Shown in pieces: positions 1 to 12,600 of a stretch of DNA of 64,000 bases (positions within the stretch are counted from its first letter, which is position 1; the number at the start of each line of letters is the position of its first letter). The position numbers were made by a program, and so were the translations under genes. Below the pieces are notes generated by a model that had not been told where the DNA came from, searched no databases, and was given only the letters and a program-made list of their open reading frames with translations. Source of the DNA: Parasponia andersonii. Taxonomy: Eukaryota > Streptophyta > Magnoliopsida > Rosales > Cannabaceae. The stretch covers positions 792,247 through 856,246 of the forward strand of contig JXTB01000021.1 in the NCBI GenBank assembly GCA_002914805.1, in the 5' to 3' direction.

Positions 1-192
1 ATAGCCGTTGGATCACCATTAGATGGTGATCTAATTGCTATAATGAAGTGCATGAAAAGACGTGCATCATTAATGCTCTTTCTCTCTCTCTTACTTTTTA
101 TAATAAAAAAATGTGCATACTAAATTTTCATTGGCCAAATTGATACCTATGCATAGGTTAAGAAAAAAAAAATACCTACTGGATTGGTGCCC
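1..192. repeat. MITE-like element, copy A (left end outside window)
   Basis: This is the right part of a short non-coding repeat also found at 287-518 and 24814-25049. The three copies share a core beginning with the palindrome GATCACCAT/ATGGTGATC (11-31 here), then a segment around ATAATGAAGTG, then a CT-rich tract. They end in the inverted terminal motif that reads GGATTGGTGCCC at 181-192. The matching left end lies before base 1. There is no coding capacity. The flank is TA-rich, so a target duplication cannot be read. The transposon superfamily is not assigned. Confidence 0.55.
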
Positions 193-231
193 TATATATA
201 TATAGAGGAAAAAAATACTAAATAAGGGCAC

Positions 232-232
<1 letters not shown>

Positions 233-275
<43 letters not shown>
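233..275. repeat. TA dinucleotide microsatellite
   Basis: An uninterrupted run of about 21 TA units between two copies of the MITE-like repeat. A shorter TA tract also borders copy A on its right side, so this family seems to sit in TA-rich targets. Confidence 0.95.
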
Positions 276-279
<4 letters not shown>

Positions 280-286
280 TAAGGTT

Positions 287-518
287 GCCAATCAGTAGGG
301 CTTTTTTTTTCTACCTATGTATAGATATTTTATTTTTAACTATTGGATCACCATCTAATAGTGATTCAATGGTTATAATAATATGTATAAAAAGACATGT
401 ATCATCAATGCTATTTCTCTTTCTTATTTTTTAATATAAAAAAATTTTATATAATAAATTTTAATTATCCAAAACGATACCTATGTAAAGATTAAAAAAA
501 ATTGTTGGATTGGTGCCC
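287..518. repeat. MITE-like element, copy B
   Basis: A full-length copy of about 230 bp. The left end (GCCAATCAGTAGG, then a T-run, then CTACCTATG) is an imperfect inverted repeat of the right end, which read on the other strand begins GGGCACCAATCCAAC. The palindromic core at 346-366 is degenerate compared with copies A and C. Non-coding. More degenerate pieces resembling the terminal motif follow at about 535-580 and 700-735. Confidence 0.55.
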
Positions 519-917
519 ATTGAATAATGATACTAATTCAGTAGGTATTTTAATACCTATCCATAGGTCTACATCTTTTTATGATAAAAGGTGAAAAAAG
601 AAAAGTATTAAATAATTAGTATTTTTTATTTTTTTTTCTAACTACTCAGATTATGATAGTCGTTAGATAATAATTTAGATAATAATTTAAAGACTAAAAA
701 AAGTCTATATATAAGTTAAGAAAATACTTATTGAATTAGAAACTTATAAATATAAATAAATATATATATATATATATTCAAAGTGGAGAGTCCAAAGTTC
801 AAATCACCAAATAAACACATTAACATATAAGATCATCTCCAATTAGTATTCTATATGTTGCAAAAATCTCTCTTTAAATAGTATCCTATATTATGTCAAA
901 TATAGTACAAAAAATAG
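519..917. other. AT-rich non-coding stretch
   Basis: No gene is seen. It holds decayed pieces that resemble the ends of the neighbouring MITE family (around 535-580 and 700-735) and short TA tracts. It ends at the target site of the copia element. Confidence 0.6.
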
Positions 918-922
918 CATGT

Positions 923-1274
923 TGTTATGAAATATTTATAATTTGTATGTTCATTAAATCGTTTCAATAATTATTTCTTTTACATAATGGGGTGATGTGT
1001 AAACCATTGAAAGTTAAGTAAATACTTTCAATTAGTATGTTAGGTATACTTGGATGGATGTCATACAAGTGATAATTAATTATATGGCTAAAATTGATTG
1101 TATTGGTCTATAAATAGGTTTGTCAATTTTAAGTGAAATATATGAACAAAGAAGACAAATAAGAGAAGAATGAAAGAGAGAATGGAAGAAATTTTCTTAC
1201 ATCAATTTCTTTGAATTTAATATTAGCATTCTTAAGCTCTTATATTATCTACTTTTAATATTATTTCTAATACA
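923..1274 (+). repeat. 5' LTR of copia element 1
   Basis: It matches 4792-5110 along its length, including TGTTATGAAATA at the start, the ACATAATGGG(G/A)TGATGTG block, and the terminal TAATACA/TATAACA. A TATAAATA box at 1109-1116 is a plausible core promoter in the U3 region. Confidence 0.85.
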
Positions 1275-2009
1275 TTATCAGTACGAATCTTTAGCCGTTA
1301 TAATCTCACTGAGATAAAATTTTATTAGTTACTACATTGTATTATAATTATTCCTTTTTTGGTTTCATAGAGATCTACCGTAAGCAATTTAATATATGCA
1401 TATATATTGTATACTATAATAGTGTATGTACATATATTTTATTTATTTTCTTTCTAACAATTTGAAAGTTTTGATGTTCTAATATTACATTGAATTACTT
1501 CATGTATTTATATTCGGTATTTTCACTATGAGACTTTTACATCATGATTTTAATCACAAATAACACCCATATATATATATTATGAATAATAATTCTATGT
1601 GAAGAAATTATTTGATAATCTATATTGGTAGACTATTTCTATCATTATGAAATTATTTCTTTATATGATGTTATTTGAAATACTAATTATTATCATTTTT
1701 CTTACTATAAATTATTATTATAACAATGCTTATGTACTTATAATTAATCTTTTAATTTTGAGATTTTCATGTCCATATATTTGATTATAGATATCTATAA
1801 TATATATATATATACATATATTTATAATTATGTCTTTGAATATTGTTAATTTAATATATTAGGTAATCGTATTTTATTTCTCTATGACCATGTATTGATC
1901 AAGTTATGAGTTTCTTATTCTTAACTATATAATATTTTGTGATATAATAGTTTTCACAGTAAGAACCTCACAAAACTTAAATTTTTTTGCCCTTGACATT
2001 TCGGGCAAG

Positions 2010-2700
2010 AATTATTTGACATGGATACTTGATATTGAAATTCATCTTAATGCTATAAATCATGGAAATATAATTAAAGAAGGGAATGATGCATCTACTC
2101 AGGGTCATACAAAAACCATGATCTTCCTTCGGCATCATTTGTACGAGAGATTGAAAACTGAATATTTAACAGTAAAGGACCCGTCTGTGCTATGGCAAAA
2201 TTAAAAGAAAGTTATGACCACTAAAAAACTGTGATACTCCTAAAAGCTCGTTATGACTGGATGCACCTGCTTCTGTAAGATTTTAAAATAGTCAATGAAC
2301 ATAATTCAACAATATTCAAAATTACTTCTCAATTGAAATTACGTGGAGAACAAGTTACTGAAGAATATATTTTTAGGAAAAACATACTCCACATTTTATA
2401 CCTCGAGTATTGTCCTGCAACAATAATATCAGGAGTGTGAAATTAAAAAATATTCTGAGTTAATTTCATGTCTACTTATTGCTGAACAAAATAATGAGCT
2501 ATTAATAAAAAAAACTATGAAATTTGCCTGACTAGTTCGATAGTATTTCCAAAAATAAATATTGTATCAATTACTAATTATAGCCATAGACATGGTTGTG
2601 GTTGAGTTCGAGGTCATGATTGGAATTTTTCTTGGTTTCGTGGTGGCCATAATAACTCTTCACACTTCAAGAAAACCGCAACTCATCAAATGTAGGGTAA
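2010..2700 (+). pseudogene. gag remnant of copia element 1
   Basis: The conceptual translation reads MTWILDIEIHLNAINHG near 2016, then the copia-gag style block with a basic Arg/Gly-rich tail near 2590-2660. This resembles the nucleic-acid-binding end of plant copia gag proteins. The product would be a virus-like particle shell protein. The copy is a fossil and is not expected to give a full-length protein. Confidence 0.6.
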
Positions 2701-2939
2701 TAATGAAAAGATGTACGAAAATGGGATAGATTACAAGAATTAGCCATCTTTAAGATGACAACATTCTTGAAGAGATAACTATGTTTTCAAAATAGGTAGT
2801 TGACATAACTAAATAAATAACTCTAGAAGAGGTTCAGGTACCTAATAATATTAAAAATAACTAGATCTTAATAAATTATGTCAACTTAAAAAAGGAATAG
2901 AATTGCAATAAAACTATTGTCGATAATATATTTACATAT

Positions 2940-4540
2940 GCAGTAGTTACTGATATAACAAATGAAAGCGATGATCTTGAACTAAAATCTATCGAAGAAT
3001 ATTGACATAGAAATGATTGGCCAAAATAAAAGGCCGCAATCTAGGAAAAAGTAAAATCTCTTGGGAAAAGAGCAGTATTTGAAGCTATTGTCTAAACATG
3101 TAAATATGTAAATTCAGTACAGTACAAATAGATTTTTGTATGAAAAAAGTATGAGAAAAATGAAATCATGAGATATAAAGCACGACTTATGGCACAAGGT
3201 TTCTCACAAAGACTAGGAATAGATTATAGGTAGACATATTCACTTGTAGTGGATGTGATAACATTGCAGTTCTTAATTAGTTTAGCAGTCTTTGAAGGAC
3301 TTGAAATGCGTCTGATAGATATTGTAACATCATATTTATATGGGTCACTTGATAGTGATGTTTATATGAAAATCCTTGACTAATTTAAAGTACTTGAAAT
3401 ACTCAATACAATACCGCAGAAAATGTGTTCAATAAAATTACAAAGAACTTTATATAGACTAAAGCATTCTGGATGTATATGGTATAATAGTCTTAGTGAA
3501 TATCTTTTGAATAAAGGATATGTGAATAATACTAGTTATCCATGTATCTTTATTAAGAACTCTGAAATTAGATTTACTATCATTGAAGAGATTAATGAGG
3601 CAATAGAGAATTTAAAGAATGAATTTGAAATGAAAGATTTCAGAAAAATAAATAAATTATCTTAGTCTCTAGATCGAACATTTACCAAATGGTATACTTG
3701 TACATCAATCGACTCATATAGAAAAGGTCCTTAAAAGATTTTGTATGGACAAAGCTCATTCATTGAGTACCTCAATGGTTGTCAGAACAGTTGATGTAAA
3801 TAAAGATCCTTTTTGTCCTTGAAAAGATAAGGAAGAAATTCTTGGTTCTAAAGTACTATATTTGAGTGCAATTAGAGCTCTTATGTATCTTACTAATTGT
3901 ACTCGATTTGATATATCTTTTCTTGTTAATTTACTAGCAAGATATAGTTCCGCTCTAAAACAAAAATACTAAAAAAAAGTTAAACAAATATTTCGTTATC
4001 TCTATAGAACGACCGACATAGGTCTATTTTATTCTAATAAATTCATATCACAATTAACTGGTTTTGTAGATACAAGATACTTGTCTAACTCACATAAAGC
4101 TCAATTCCAAATAAGTTATATATTTATTAGTAGTGATACCACAATATCCTGGTATTCTATGAAACAAGCTATCACCCCTATCTCCTCGAATCATTCTGAA
4201 ATAATTACACTTTATGAGGCAAGCTGAGAATGTGTATGGTTGAGATCTATGATTCAACATATTCAAGAAATATGCAAGTAACTTTTATCAAACTGATTTA
4301 AACTGTGATACACAAGGATAATGCTGCATGCATTACTCAATTTAAAAGAGGTTATATTAAAGGCGATAGAACTAAGCATATACTATCCAAATTATTCTTC
4401 ACACATTAACTTCAAAAGAAATGTAACATAGATATTGAAAAAATTCTCTCTAGTGACAACTTGGTAGATTTATTCACCAAATCACTCCTTACCGTAATAT
4501 TCAAGAAATTAGTACACAAAATTAAAATGCAACAACTCAA
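2940..4540 (+). pseudogene. copia pol remnant (reverse transcriptase and RNase H)
   Basis: Conserved copia RT blocks can be read: KARLMAQGFSQR near 3180-3215, MRLIDIVTSYLYGSLDSD near 3307-3360, and IKLQRTLYRLKHSG near 3430-3470. The RNase H region follows, with the SAISLVNLLARYS-like and WLRSMIQHI-like blocks and the C-terminal LVDLFTKSL block near 4460-4490. The order and sequence place it in Ty1/copia. It is broken by many interruptions. Confidence 0.75.
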
Positions 4541-4791
4541 AGATCTTTAGTGAGCTTTCAAGCAAATTAGTTATGAGGGGGAAATAATTACGCGTGTACT
4601 CTTTTTCCCTTAGTCAAAGTTTTGTCCCCTATATTTTCCTAGCAAAGTTTTTAATAAAGTACTCTTCAAAGCTTAATATAAACAAGAATTATGTACTCTT
4701 TTTCTTTAATTTGGATTTTTCTCTATAGGATTTTTTTCCAGTAAGGTTTTAACGATGTATTTTCTTGTATTATAGACATCTAAGGGTGGAG

Positions 4792-5110
4792 TGTTATGAA
4801 ATATTTATTATATATGTTCATTAAATCATTTCAATAATTATTATTTTTTTTTTTACATAATGGGATGATGTGTGAACCACTGAAAATTAGGTAAATACTT
4901 TCAATTAATGTGTTAGATGCACTTAGATAGATGCCATACAAGTGGCAATTAATTGTATAACTAAAATTGACTGTACTGTCCTATTAATAAGCTTCTCAAT
5001 TTCACTTGAAATATATAAACAAAGAAAGAAATAAGAGAAGAGAAGAAATTTTCTTACATAAATTTCTTTGGATTATTTCTTATATTATACTCTCAATATT
5101 ATTTATAACA
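4792..5110 (+). repeat. 3' LTR of copia element 1
   Basis: Partner of 923-1274. It is preceded by the purine-rich primer tract and followed directly by the CATGT target duplication at 5111-5115. Confidence 0.85.
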
Positions 5111-5115
5111 CATGT

Positions 5116-5750
5116 GATATAATTTAAAATATTGCAATTATTTTCTCTATAAGATATTTATCTTATTCATAGTATTGTCAAATTCAAATGTATGTAAATA
5201 TATTTCTCGTTAGATTTTATTAACAAGTTTACCCTTACTATAAATTATTATCAATTTAAATAAATAGTAGAATAAAATCTTATTTAGAATTTTTTTTTTT
5301 TTGCATCGACCATTTTGTTCATTTATGTAGAATATGAGTAATTGTAAATAGATAGGTGAAGTTAGTTTTTATGATGAGTAATTAAATGACAAAATTATAA
5401 GAGTTAATAGTAGAAAAAAAATATTTTATAAATAAAAATAATTTTTAAAATACAAAATAACATTTATTTTAGCGTGTATATATGGGAGCAAATTTCAAAA
5501 AGCTCATGTTATATTTAGCATATCATGCTAATTACTAAATCTAGAATCTAGCACACCTTGTTTAACATAATACATTACAGCTAGTCTGATATGCACGTGT
5601 AATTAAAAAAGTACACCAATGTGATTGGCTACTCTTTCTAATAAATTCTCGGACATCATAAAACAAATATCGAAAAGCAAATTCTTCAAATTTTCTTTCA
5701 CAGTGAAATTGACTACTTATATTTAACCACCGAAGGCTAGACGATCTTAT
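5116..5750. other. AT-rich non-coding stretch
   Basis: No gene, structural RNA or repeat family was recognised between the copia target duplication and the TIR element. Confidence 0.6.
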
Positions 5751-6139
5751 TGATTCCTAAACTATGGAAAAAGTATTATTTTGGTGCTTAAATTTTAAAT
5801 TTTGTCATTTTGGAAAAAGTTCAAAGCTAGTCCCTCATTATATATTTTGTTTTATCGTTTTATTCTCAAAAGGAGTATATAAGACGCATGCTGGAACAAT
5901 TCAAAACCGATTGATTAAATAAAAATGAATTGCATATTTGACAATGGATTTTAAAAATGTCTAAAATGTGATTTTTTTTTTTTTTTTGGAATCAATAACG
6001 TATATAATAACAAATCTCTTATGTGTCTTTCGGGTAAAAATCAAACATAAAAAATGACTAAAATTACACTATTTCAATAGTTATATGACAAAATCTAAAG
6101 TCTAAAAACTAAAATGAGATTTTTCCCATAATTCAGGGA
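5751..6139. mobile_element. Non-autonomous TIR element (MITE-like), about 390 bp
   Basis: The left arm (about 5751-5810: TGATTCCTAAACTATGG..., then ...AAATTTTGTCAT) is an imperfect inverted repeat of the right arm, which read on the other strand starts TCCCTGAATTATGGG and ends ...AGATTTTGTCAT. The arms are nearly 60 bp long. CTTAT occurs directly outside both ends (5746-5750 and 6140-6144), a likely 5-bp target duplication. There is no coding capacity. It lies about 560 bp past the stop codon of the VIN3-like gene. A related single arm is at 26311-26375. Superfamily is not assigned. Confidence 0.6.
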
Positions 6140-6144
6140 CTTAT

Positions 6145-6698
6145 CCTTAATGAAATGATACCCCAAGACCTAGTCCTAGGCGCCAATTAATCGACGCCTG
6201 AGGAATTAAGTAAAATTTTTATTTGTAGCCCTCAAACAATTTCATGAAACTGAATTTATCATATATGGAACAACAAGAATGTTACATAAGTTGTAAAGTA
6301 GTTAAAATGAGTTCAATTAACCCATTCCCAATTTCAATTCCTTAAGAAAAATTTAAAAGTGGTTTTGCTGACCTGGACACTTCAGTTTCGTCTCAGATTC
6401 GTTTGTGTTTAAGTTGTGCTGCCACATGCACAGAGATTTCCACTTTCATGAACTGGTTAGCAAAATCAATTGCCAAGATGGATATGAATTGCGACATAAT
6501 TTAAATCATAATAATAAATGATTTCTAAGCATTCTTACATCATATGAATGGCAAATGATGATGATGATGAGATATATATAAATGATGAGAAAGTTTAACG
6601 AAGTATGTTAGGTCTAAAGAATAACTGCTGCAAAAACCAGGAGTAGGTTTGCACTCAAAACTTGTTCCAACAGTTGGCGCGAGACCCTCGGAAGATGA
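6145..6698 (-). other. 3' flank and probable 3' UTR of the VIN3-like gene
   Basis: This lies directly downstream (minus strand) of the stop codon at 6699-6701, and the near part is expected to be 3' UTR. No clear AATAAA signal on the minus strand stands out, so the poly(A) site is not placed. No other gene is seen. Confidence 0.4.
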
Positions 6699-9600
6699 TT
6701 AATGCCAAAGCTTCATGCAGAACCCAGTTGGGACGGTAGATGATCTCTTGCTTGAAATAGTTTCAGAAAAGGTGTCCATAAGTTGCCCTGCAAGTGATGC
6801 TGGTTCTTCTATGAAAGTATCAATAAACACCTTTACAATCCTTACTTCTTGTGGGGTTGCTCTCAAGCTATACCAAGTTAGGAATTTCTGCCTGAAGTTC
6901 TTCTCGATATGTCCCTCGCATTCTAACCATCTAATCACCTTAACATAATACTCAAAATCCCTATCTGAAATACCATTTCCTGCACATTCCTCATCCCGCC
7001 TTTCTGCACTTCTTTTTTTCGTGGTGCTACCATCTTGGGGTTCTCCTTTCCTGGTCACATTTTCCAGATCCTTACTGCTGGATTTGGATCTCCCATTTCT
7101 TCCTAGTCCCTCCTTAAGTATTTCCAACTTGCAAGGAGTAATAGGCAAGCCAGCATCTGAGCTACCAGCAAATGGCACACACTCCATTCCTGTTCGAACT
7201 GGAGAGTTTGACCCATTATCAGTGCTAATGTCCTCAGCAATTTGGCCCTCAGATGAGGGTTTGGTATCGGGTTCTACGATATGAGAATTAGACATGAAGC
7301 CAACCAACCCCATGGCTTGGTCCCTGTCCAACAAAGAAACTTGATCTCCTATGTTTCCTCCTCCACCTGTACTGTTGCATGTAATACCACCGTTTGATAA
7401 ACTAGCAGAAACAACCTTTCCATCATCCTTGCAATACATAGTATAATTGTCTGGTTGGATACCAGCCTGGTCACTAGACAGAGCAACGTTATTAGTCTCG
7501 TCTTCTACTGATGAAGGATTCGAAAGGCTGCTACAATTAGTTGCTGGGCTTTGACTTCTTTCCAACACCAAACAATTTGGAAGTTCATTCCCATTGCTTG
7601 TTGAGAATCGAACTTCACAGGTACACAACTCTCTGGCACCATCAGATAATGAAACTTTGAAACAATACTCTGTAGCAGGAGTAAGACCTCTAACAACAAA
7701 TCTTGTATTTGGCGCAGACAGTTTACAAGTCGGTTCTTTAGGATAGTGGATATCATCAGCCTTACAGTGCCATAAGATGTAGAGGACATTATTTTCTGAT
7801 GAAAAATAATCAGAATGCAAAACAACGGTGAGGGATGTGGTCTGGATGTCTTCAAACTTGATCATGTCTGGCACAATTGACTTTTTACCTGAAATGAAAG
7901 ACACATAAGCTGAACAGTAAGGACTTCATTACTTACCTTGATACTCGAAGTCAAAAGATATAATGCACAATATAAAATGGTTGTATTCCACTAAAGGCCT
8001 TAAAATGTTTTGTAAATTCCATGAATACGTGTTGACAAGGGTAAGCAACTTAGACATCTCCAATTTTCACCATTGGAAGATGAATATTCAACAGTAATTA
8101 TGACTAACATGAGGAAGGATTTATATGCTTTGTCATCACACAACAGCACTACCTTCTGTAATGGGTCTGGGCAACGAATCGAAGGTTGCATTGGAAAGCA
8201 TCGAGTCCAGCAACTCCAGAGCAGATGCACAGAGTTTCTGAACCTCTGGTCCAGAAGAAAGCCTGTTGACAATTCCCCTACCCATTTTCACAGGCAAACC
8301 AGCCAATGGACCGACTTCGGCTTGAAGCTTCTTCACAGCTTCCTTGACAAGCTCATAAAGCTTTTGATATTTAACAGTTCCTTTGAGAAGCTTTTGGCTT
8401 AAGGAAACACGATAACACAAAATGTCCACCCGTCTGGTTTCCCTTGCCATGACCATTTGTTTTCTCCAGCACCTGAATAAATTAACCAATTCCTGAGGAT
8501 TAGATGCATTCAAACTTACCACACACTGAAGCCTATGTAATACATTGAGGAAAAGACACACTGCAAAACAGTATTTTAAATCTTAGTTCCCAATATGGCA
8601 TCTGGCATGTGTTTAAAATATATACACTGATTGTTTAACAGCACTATATAACATGTTTATTTTATGAGAGTTCTCAAGAGCCAGCAGTAAGCTTAACTGT
8701 CAGCTACTTGATATCTCATATACTCTTAGTTGCAGAAGACAGCTGCGAAGTTGTGTATCTTTTCTTGTTACGATTTCATGAATCCATTTATTTTGCAAAA
8801 TTTAGTCCATATTTTAATGTGTGATTGGATAAAACAACCAAGTTGTTTTACATGAAAAACTGTCTTTGCTCCTGTATGTCGATTAAAACGGGTTAACTAC
8901 TGAAAAAAAAAAATAAACAAAAGACAAAAAAAATAAACAAACAAAAACAAAAGAAAACAATGTTGAGCTATTTTTTATCTTTTTGGATTAGTGAATCCCC
9001 TAACGATTCTTTGGACAAGGATGAGTAATAAGATGATTCATCTGGTATAGTGACAACAACACTACCTTGACATCACACATGAGCACTACATTAACCAGAT
9101 GGAACTTTTAAGGGTGAGTTTTAAAAGAAATTATGTAATGAAGATTCCATGTACTAGAAAAACTTAAAACTACACTATTGAGAATGTAAACTAAAAAGAA
9201 AAAGCCATGAAAGTAACATTAAATTTAGTGAAGATGAGAAATTGAATTATATCATCTATATAACCCCATAACATACCTAATAATATGTTATCACAGATTT
9301 ACAAAAGATTCAAACAGCACAAAAACTGGCACCCATCCTCCAAAAATCCCATTGACCATTCATAAACTAGACTCGATAGCATATGCAGAAGAAAGAAAAT
9401 TAATCTTCCTGGAAATAGCAATCAAACAAGCTTCTGGTAGAATAGAACATTCTTCCTTCGCAAGTTTTCTCATAAGCACAGATCAATTACGTATGCATTT
9501 GATGATGACGATAAATCCACCTGAGGTTTCATTCCAATATATCATTAACGCCATAGAAGAGACAGCACAAGCACTTTGTTTATTTTCCCTATTTCAAAAG

Positions 9601-11853
9601 TTTCCTTAAAGAAACAAAGACAATGAGAAGACTAATTTCTCTAATGCATAACTATTTTATAGCCCAAAACATTTTCAGGAATGCAATATTCAGTTGCTAG
9701 ATCTTTGATCAAGTCAATGGTAAAACAAAGTAAGTTCTGTTTTGAAATTTTGAATAAAGGGGAAAGTCAACAAACTCATTTGTGGCTGCAACTCTGTGAA
9801 ATTAGTCGACTCAATTGTATCATTTATGTCATCATTGATTTCCTAATAACCAAAACATTATTGAATTACCTAATAGAAGAAGCTTGTCTAAGAAGCTTAT
9901 CTAGGTGACAATGCTTTCCTGCATCAATTTTATGGCTAGAACTTCCACAGCCAGTTGCTTTCTTATTTTCAATAGAATGTTATAAATTTTCAATAGAATG
10001 TTATAAACATTTCATAATTTTCTTATGGTCAGTTATTTATATTAATTTTTCCCGGTATTACAGGGTCAAAAAGGAACAGTAGGTTTTAGAAGAAATTATA
10101 AAAGAAGAATAATATCAAGAATATGGGGGGGGGNATAACCCAAAAAAAAAAGTAATCCAAAAAACAAAAATACAAAAGAACCAGAAAAAGAAGTAATGAT
10201 ATTCATATAAACATAGGTAATAAGTATAACTATTTACCCGAGCAAATCATTCTCTTTCCCGCAAGAAACACAAGAAAAGCTGCCATCATGTTCCCCAAGT
10301 ATTCTCTCTTTACCAATACCAGATTTTTCATGTTTCAAAGCGCACTCAAGATGGCACGACATGCCACACGAATCACCCTGGAATGGAGGCTCTGAGCAGC
10401 AAATCAACCACAAGCTAGGGTCTTTGTTATCGTCGTACTTATTACAAATGCAACATGAACACCTCTTGCAGAATGCATCTTCTCGACTTAAGGTAGCTCT
10501 GCAAGCAGAGTTTTTGCAACATACAGTATTAGCCAAATCAATGCTGCCATTACTGTTTGACACATTGCTTGCTGCAGTAGCTAGCCGAGATGGTTGCTCA
10601 GTTTTCCTCTGCCTTTTAGTAGCTCTCTGGCCAGGTGGAGAAGCCTGTGAATCAAGGTCTGTTACAACCTCATTCCCTCCTGATTTCTTTTCTGATACAA
10701 TTTTCAGAAGATGCTCTATGATTTTTAACTTTGTCAAACCAGTATACTTTCTTTCCTTCCCCATCTCTGCGCAGAGGATCTGTAAAATATCCTGACGACT
10801 CCATGACTGTAGGATTTCAGAGGCACCTTGCGACCTGTTTGATATTTCATAAACAAGTTCTCTCTTTTTCTCCATACTCAACTTATTGGATTTTGATGGA
10901 TCCATAGAAACTCCTGAAGCCAAAATGGAACAAAATGAGTGTAATTCATAAAATGTAGAAAGGTCAAATGAATCAAGAACTCACTACTCTCTGACAAGAG
11001 ACAAGTTGCCAACAAAATCAGAAACTTGGGGAGGATGGGAGAGAACAAATTAGAAGAATGCAAAAAGCAATTATGGAATTGAAAAGGAAAGACTTGGTAT
11101 CAAAACCCCTCAGAAATCCTAAATAATAAATATACATTCCAGTCTTTTCTCAGTTAAGTTGGTTGCCCCAAAGTATACATGTCAACAAGGAGGAAACAGA
11201 AATTATAAGATGCTCACAAGATACATGAATCAACATAGTATGCATCCACATAACAGGAACTAATCCCAATCACCAGCCAGTTTGAGACATTAAAAAACCC
11301 AAATACAGACTCGTGTTTCATTTTTTTTCCCCTTAAAAGCTATTCAATAATTTAATCAAGCACGCTGGAACATATACCAAATACCAAAAAAGTAAACAAA
11401 TGGGTTGACTTGCATTAACAAAGGCAGCCCAACTACAGTCTACATCAAACAGAGTAGACTCCATATGATTGGGTAAAGAGGCCATCAAGCCTTCATAAAT
11501 TATCGCATCAAAAACAACTTCTTTCGAGGTTGACTATAAAATGCCTCTGGCTCTGTATTTCCGTAAGGGTTGCCACATGGGTTTGCCGACGAGGTAGCAT
11601 ACTCATAAAACGCCAATCCATAGTACAAACCAGCGCTTGTATATTCCCCATCATGCATTAGTATATTTTTTGTAAAGTGATAAAGACACCACTGCATTTT
11701 ATAGCGTTTGATAAATTTACAAATCTATTAGCTTAGAAAACCCAAGAAAAAAGGAAAGAAAAGAAAAGAATGTTGAATACCATCATGAAAGAAATATTTA
11801 GATTCAAATATCGACCTAGAAACAACATTACACCAAATCCCATATACATATAC

Positions 11854-11886
<33 letters not shown>

Positions 11887-12423
11887 AACGCTAGTCAAGT
11901 TTATCAGACCCCAAAAACCCAGATGCTCAAATCAGTGTTCTAGCAATTTGACCATGACCCAGATTACAAAGTCTTCAAGGATTCAACCTTTTCCAGGAAT
12001 CAACAGAGAAAATTATAACCAACATTCAAAACCATTATAGCCCCAAGACTCCAAACTGCAGGGATTAAGACCCAGATATACTCTGATTCAAGAGAATAAA
12101 TAAATTTAAAAAAAAAAAAACACGATAAAAAGTTACCCTCAGAAGAAGAATCCGTGGAGATAGCTGTTGAATAAGGAGCCAGTCAGCTCCCCACATTAGC
12201 ATCAACAACCCCACTTTTGTAAACCTGGACATAAGAAAATCCTCAGGAAACAAACAAAAATAGAAACAAAAAAATATATACATATAAATATTCAAAAATA
12301 AAAATAAAAATAAAAAACCCAAAAAGAGAGGAAGAGAGAGAAAGAGAAAGGTGATGATGAAATAATGAAGCATCAAATACCAAGAAAAGAAGGCTGAAAT
12401 TCTTGGAGTAGAAACGAATCCAT
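6699..12423 (-). CDS. VIL2: VIN3-like PHD finger protein (VEL family), four coding exons
   Basis: Coding exons on the minus strand are 12423-12381, 10913-10238, 8472-8153 and 7888-6699. All introns are GT-AG, and the 2229 coding bases give 742 residues in frame. An N-terminal helical region has the family block [13 protein letters not shown] and [18 protein letters not shown] Cys/His-rich PHD superdomain follows at about residues 145-240, and [20 protein letters not shown] continues across the exon 2/3 junction. A fibronectin type III domain lies at about 350-443, then a Ser-rich linker. The C-terminal VID domain (about 652-742) ends GFCMKLWH. Known VEL proteins (VIN3, VRN5/VIL1, VIL2) are nuclear accessory factors of Polycomb PRC2. 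They help silence targets such as FLC, and the VID domain mediates self-association. Length and linker favour VIL2 over VRN5; this assignment is inferred. The gene looks intact. Exon 1 encodes only 14 full codons. If exon 1 were wrong, Met18 (MDPSK) is an in-frame alternative. Confidence 0.93.
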
Positions 12424-12600
12424 GGCTTGTTCTTTCTGGGTTCTCTCTTTCTATTTCTCTCCTATGTGGGATTTTCTCAGAGTCAAGGAGATTCGAGGGA
12501 GGACTGTTCTTCTCCTTAGGAAGAGAAGAGAGAGGTTTTCAAGAGAGAGAAGGATTAGAGAGAGAGAAAAGTACCACATATATAATATATAATAGTACTG
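12424..12600 (-). promoter_or_regulatory. Core promoter and CT-rich 5' leader of the VIN3-like gene
   Basis: Read on the minus strand, a TATA-like stretch (TATTATATATTATATATG, about 12576-12593) lies about 155 bp upstream of the start codon. It is followed by a CT-rich leader (GA-rich on the plus strand, 12453-12565), a common feature of plant 5' UTRs and pyrimidine patches. Transcription would start near 12550. The start context AAGCCATGGA is favourable. No specific vernalization or stress element was recognised. Confidence 0.5.

Larger units (their letters stand above)
923..5110 (+). mobile_element. Ty1/copia LTR retrotransposon, degraded, with exact target duplication
   Basis: Two LTRs (923-1274 and 4792-5110) begin TGTTATGAAATA and end in CA. 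They are flanked by an exact 5-bp target duplication, CATGT, at 918-922 and 5111-5115. The polypurine tract TAAGGGTGGAG abuts the 3' LTR. Recognisable parts between the LTRs are gag (about 2010-2700) and, in copia order, reverse transcriptase followed by RNase H (about 2940-4540). At 4.2 kb it is shorter than most autonomous copia elements. It is clearly broken, with well over ten interruptions. The LTRs differ by well over 10% by eye, so this is an old insertion. Confidence 0.85.

Noticed and set aside
10361-10795. 144-codon plus-strand open frame
   Set aside because: It is the antisense of exon 2 of the VIN3-like gene and has no family features.
12065-12376. 103-codon minus-strand frame near the start of the VIN3-like gene
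   Set aside because: It lies within intron 1 and is low-complexity and hydrophobic from poly-A/T tracts. The exon 1 to exon 2 splice gives a better protein.
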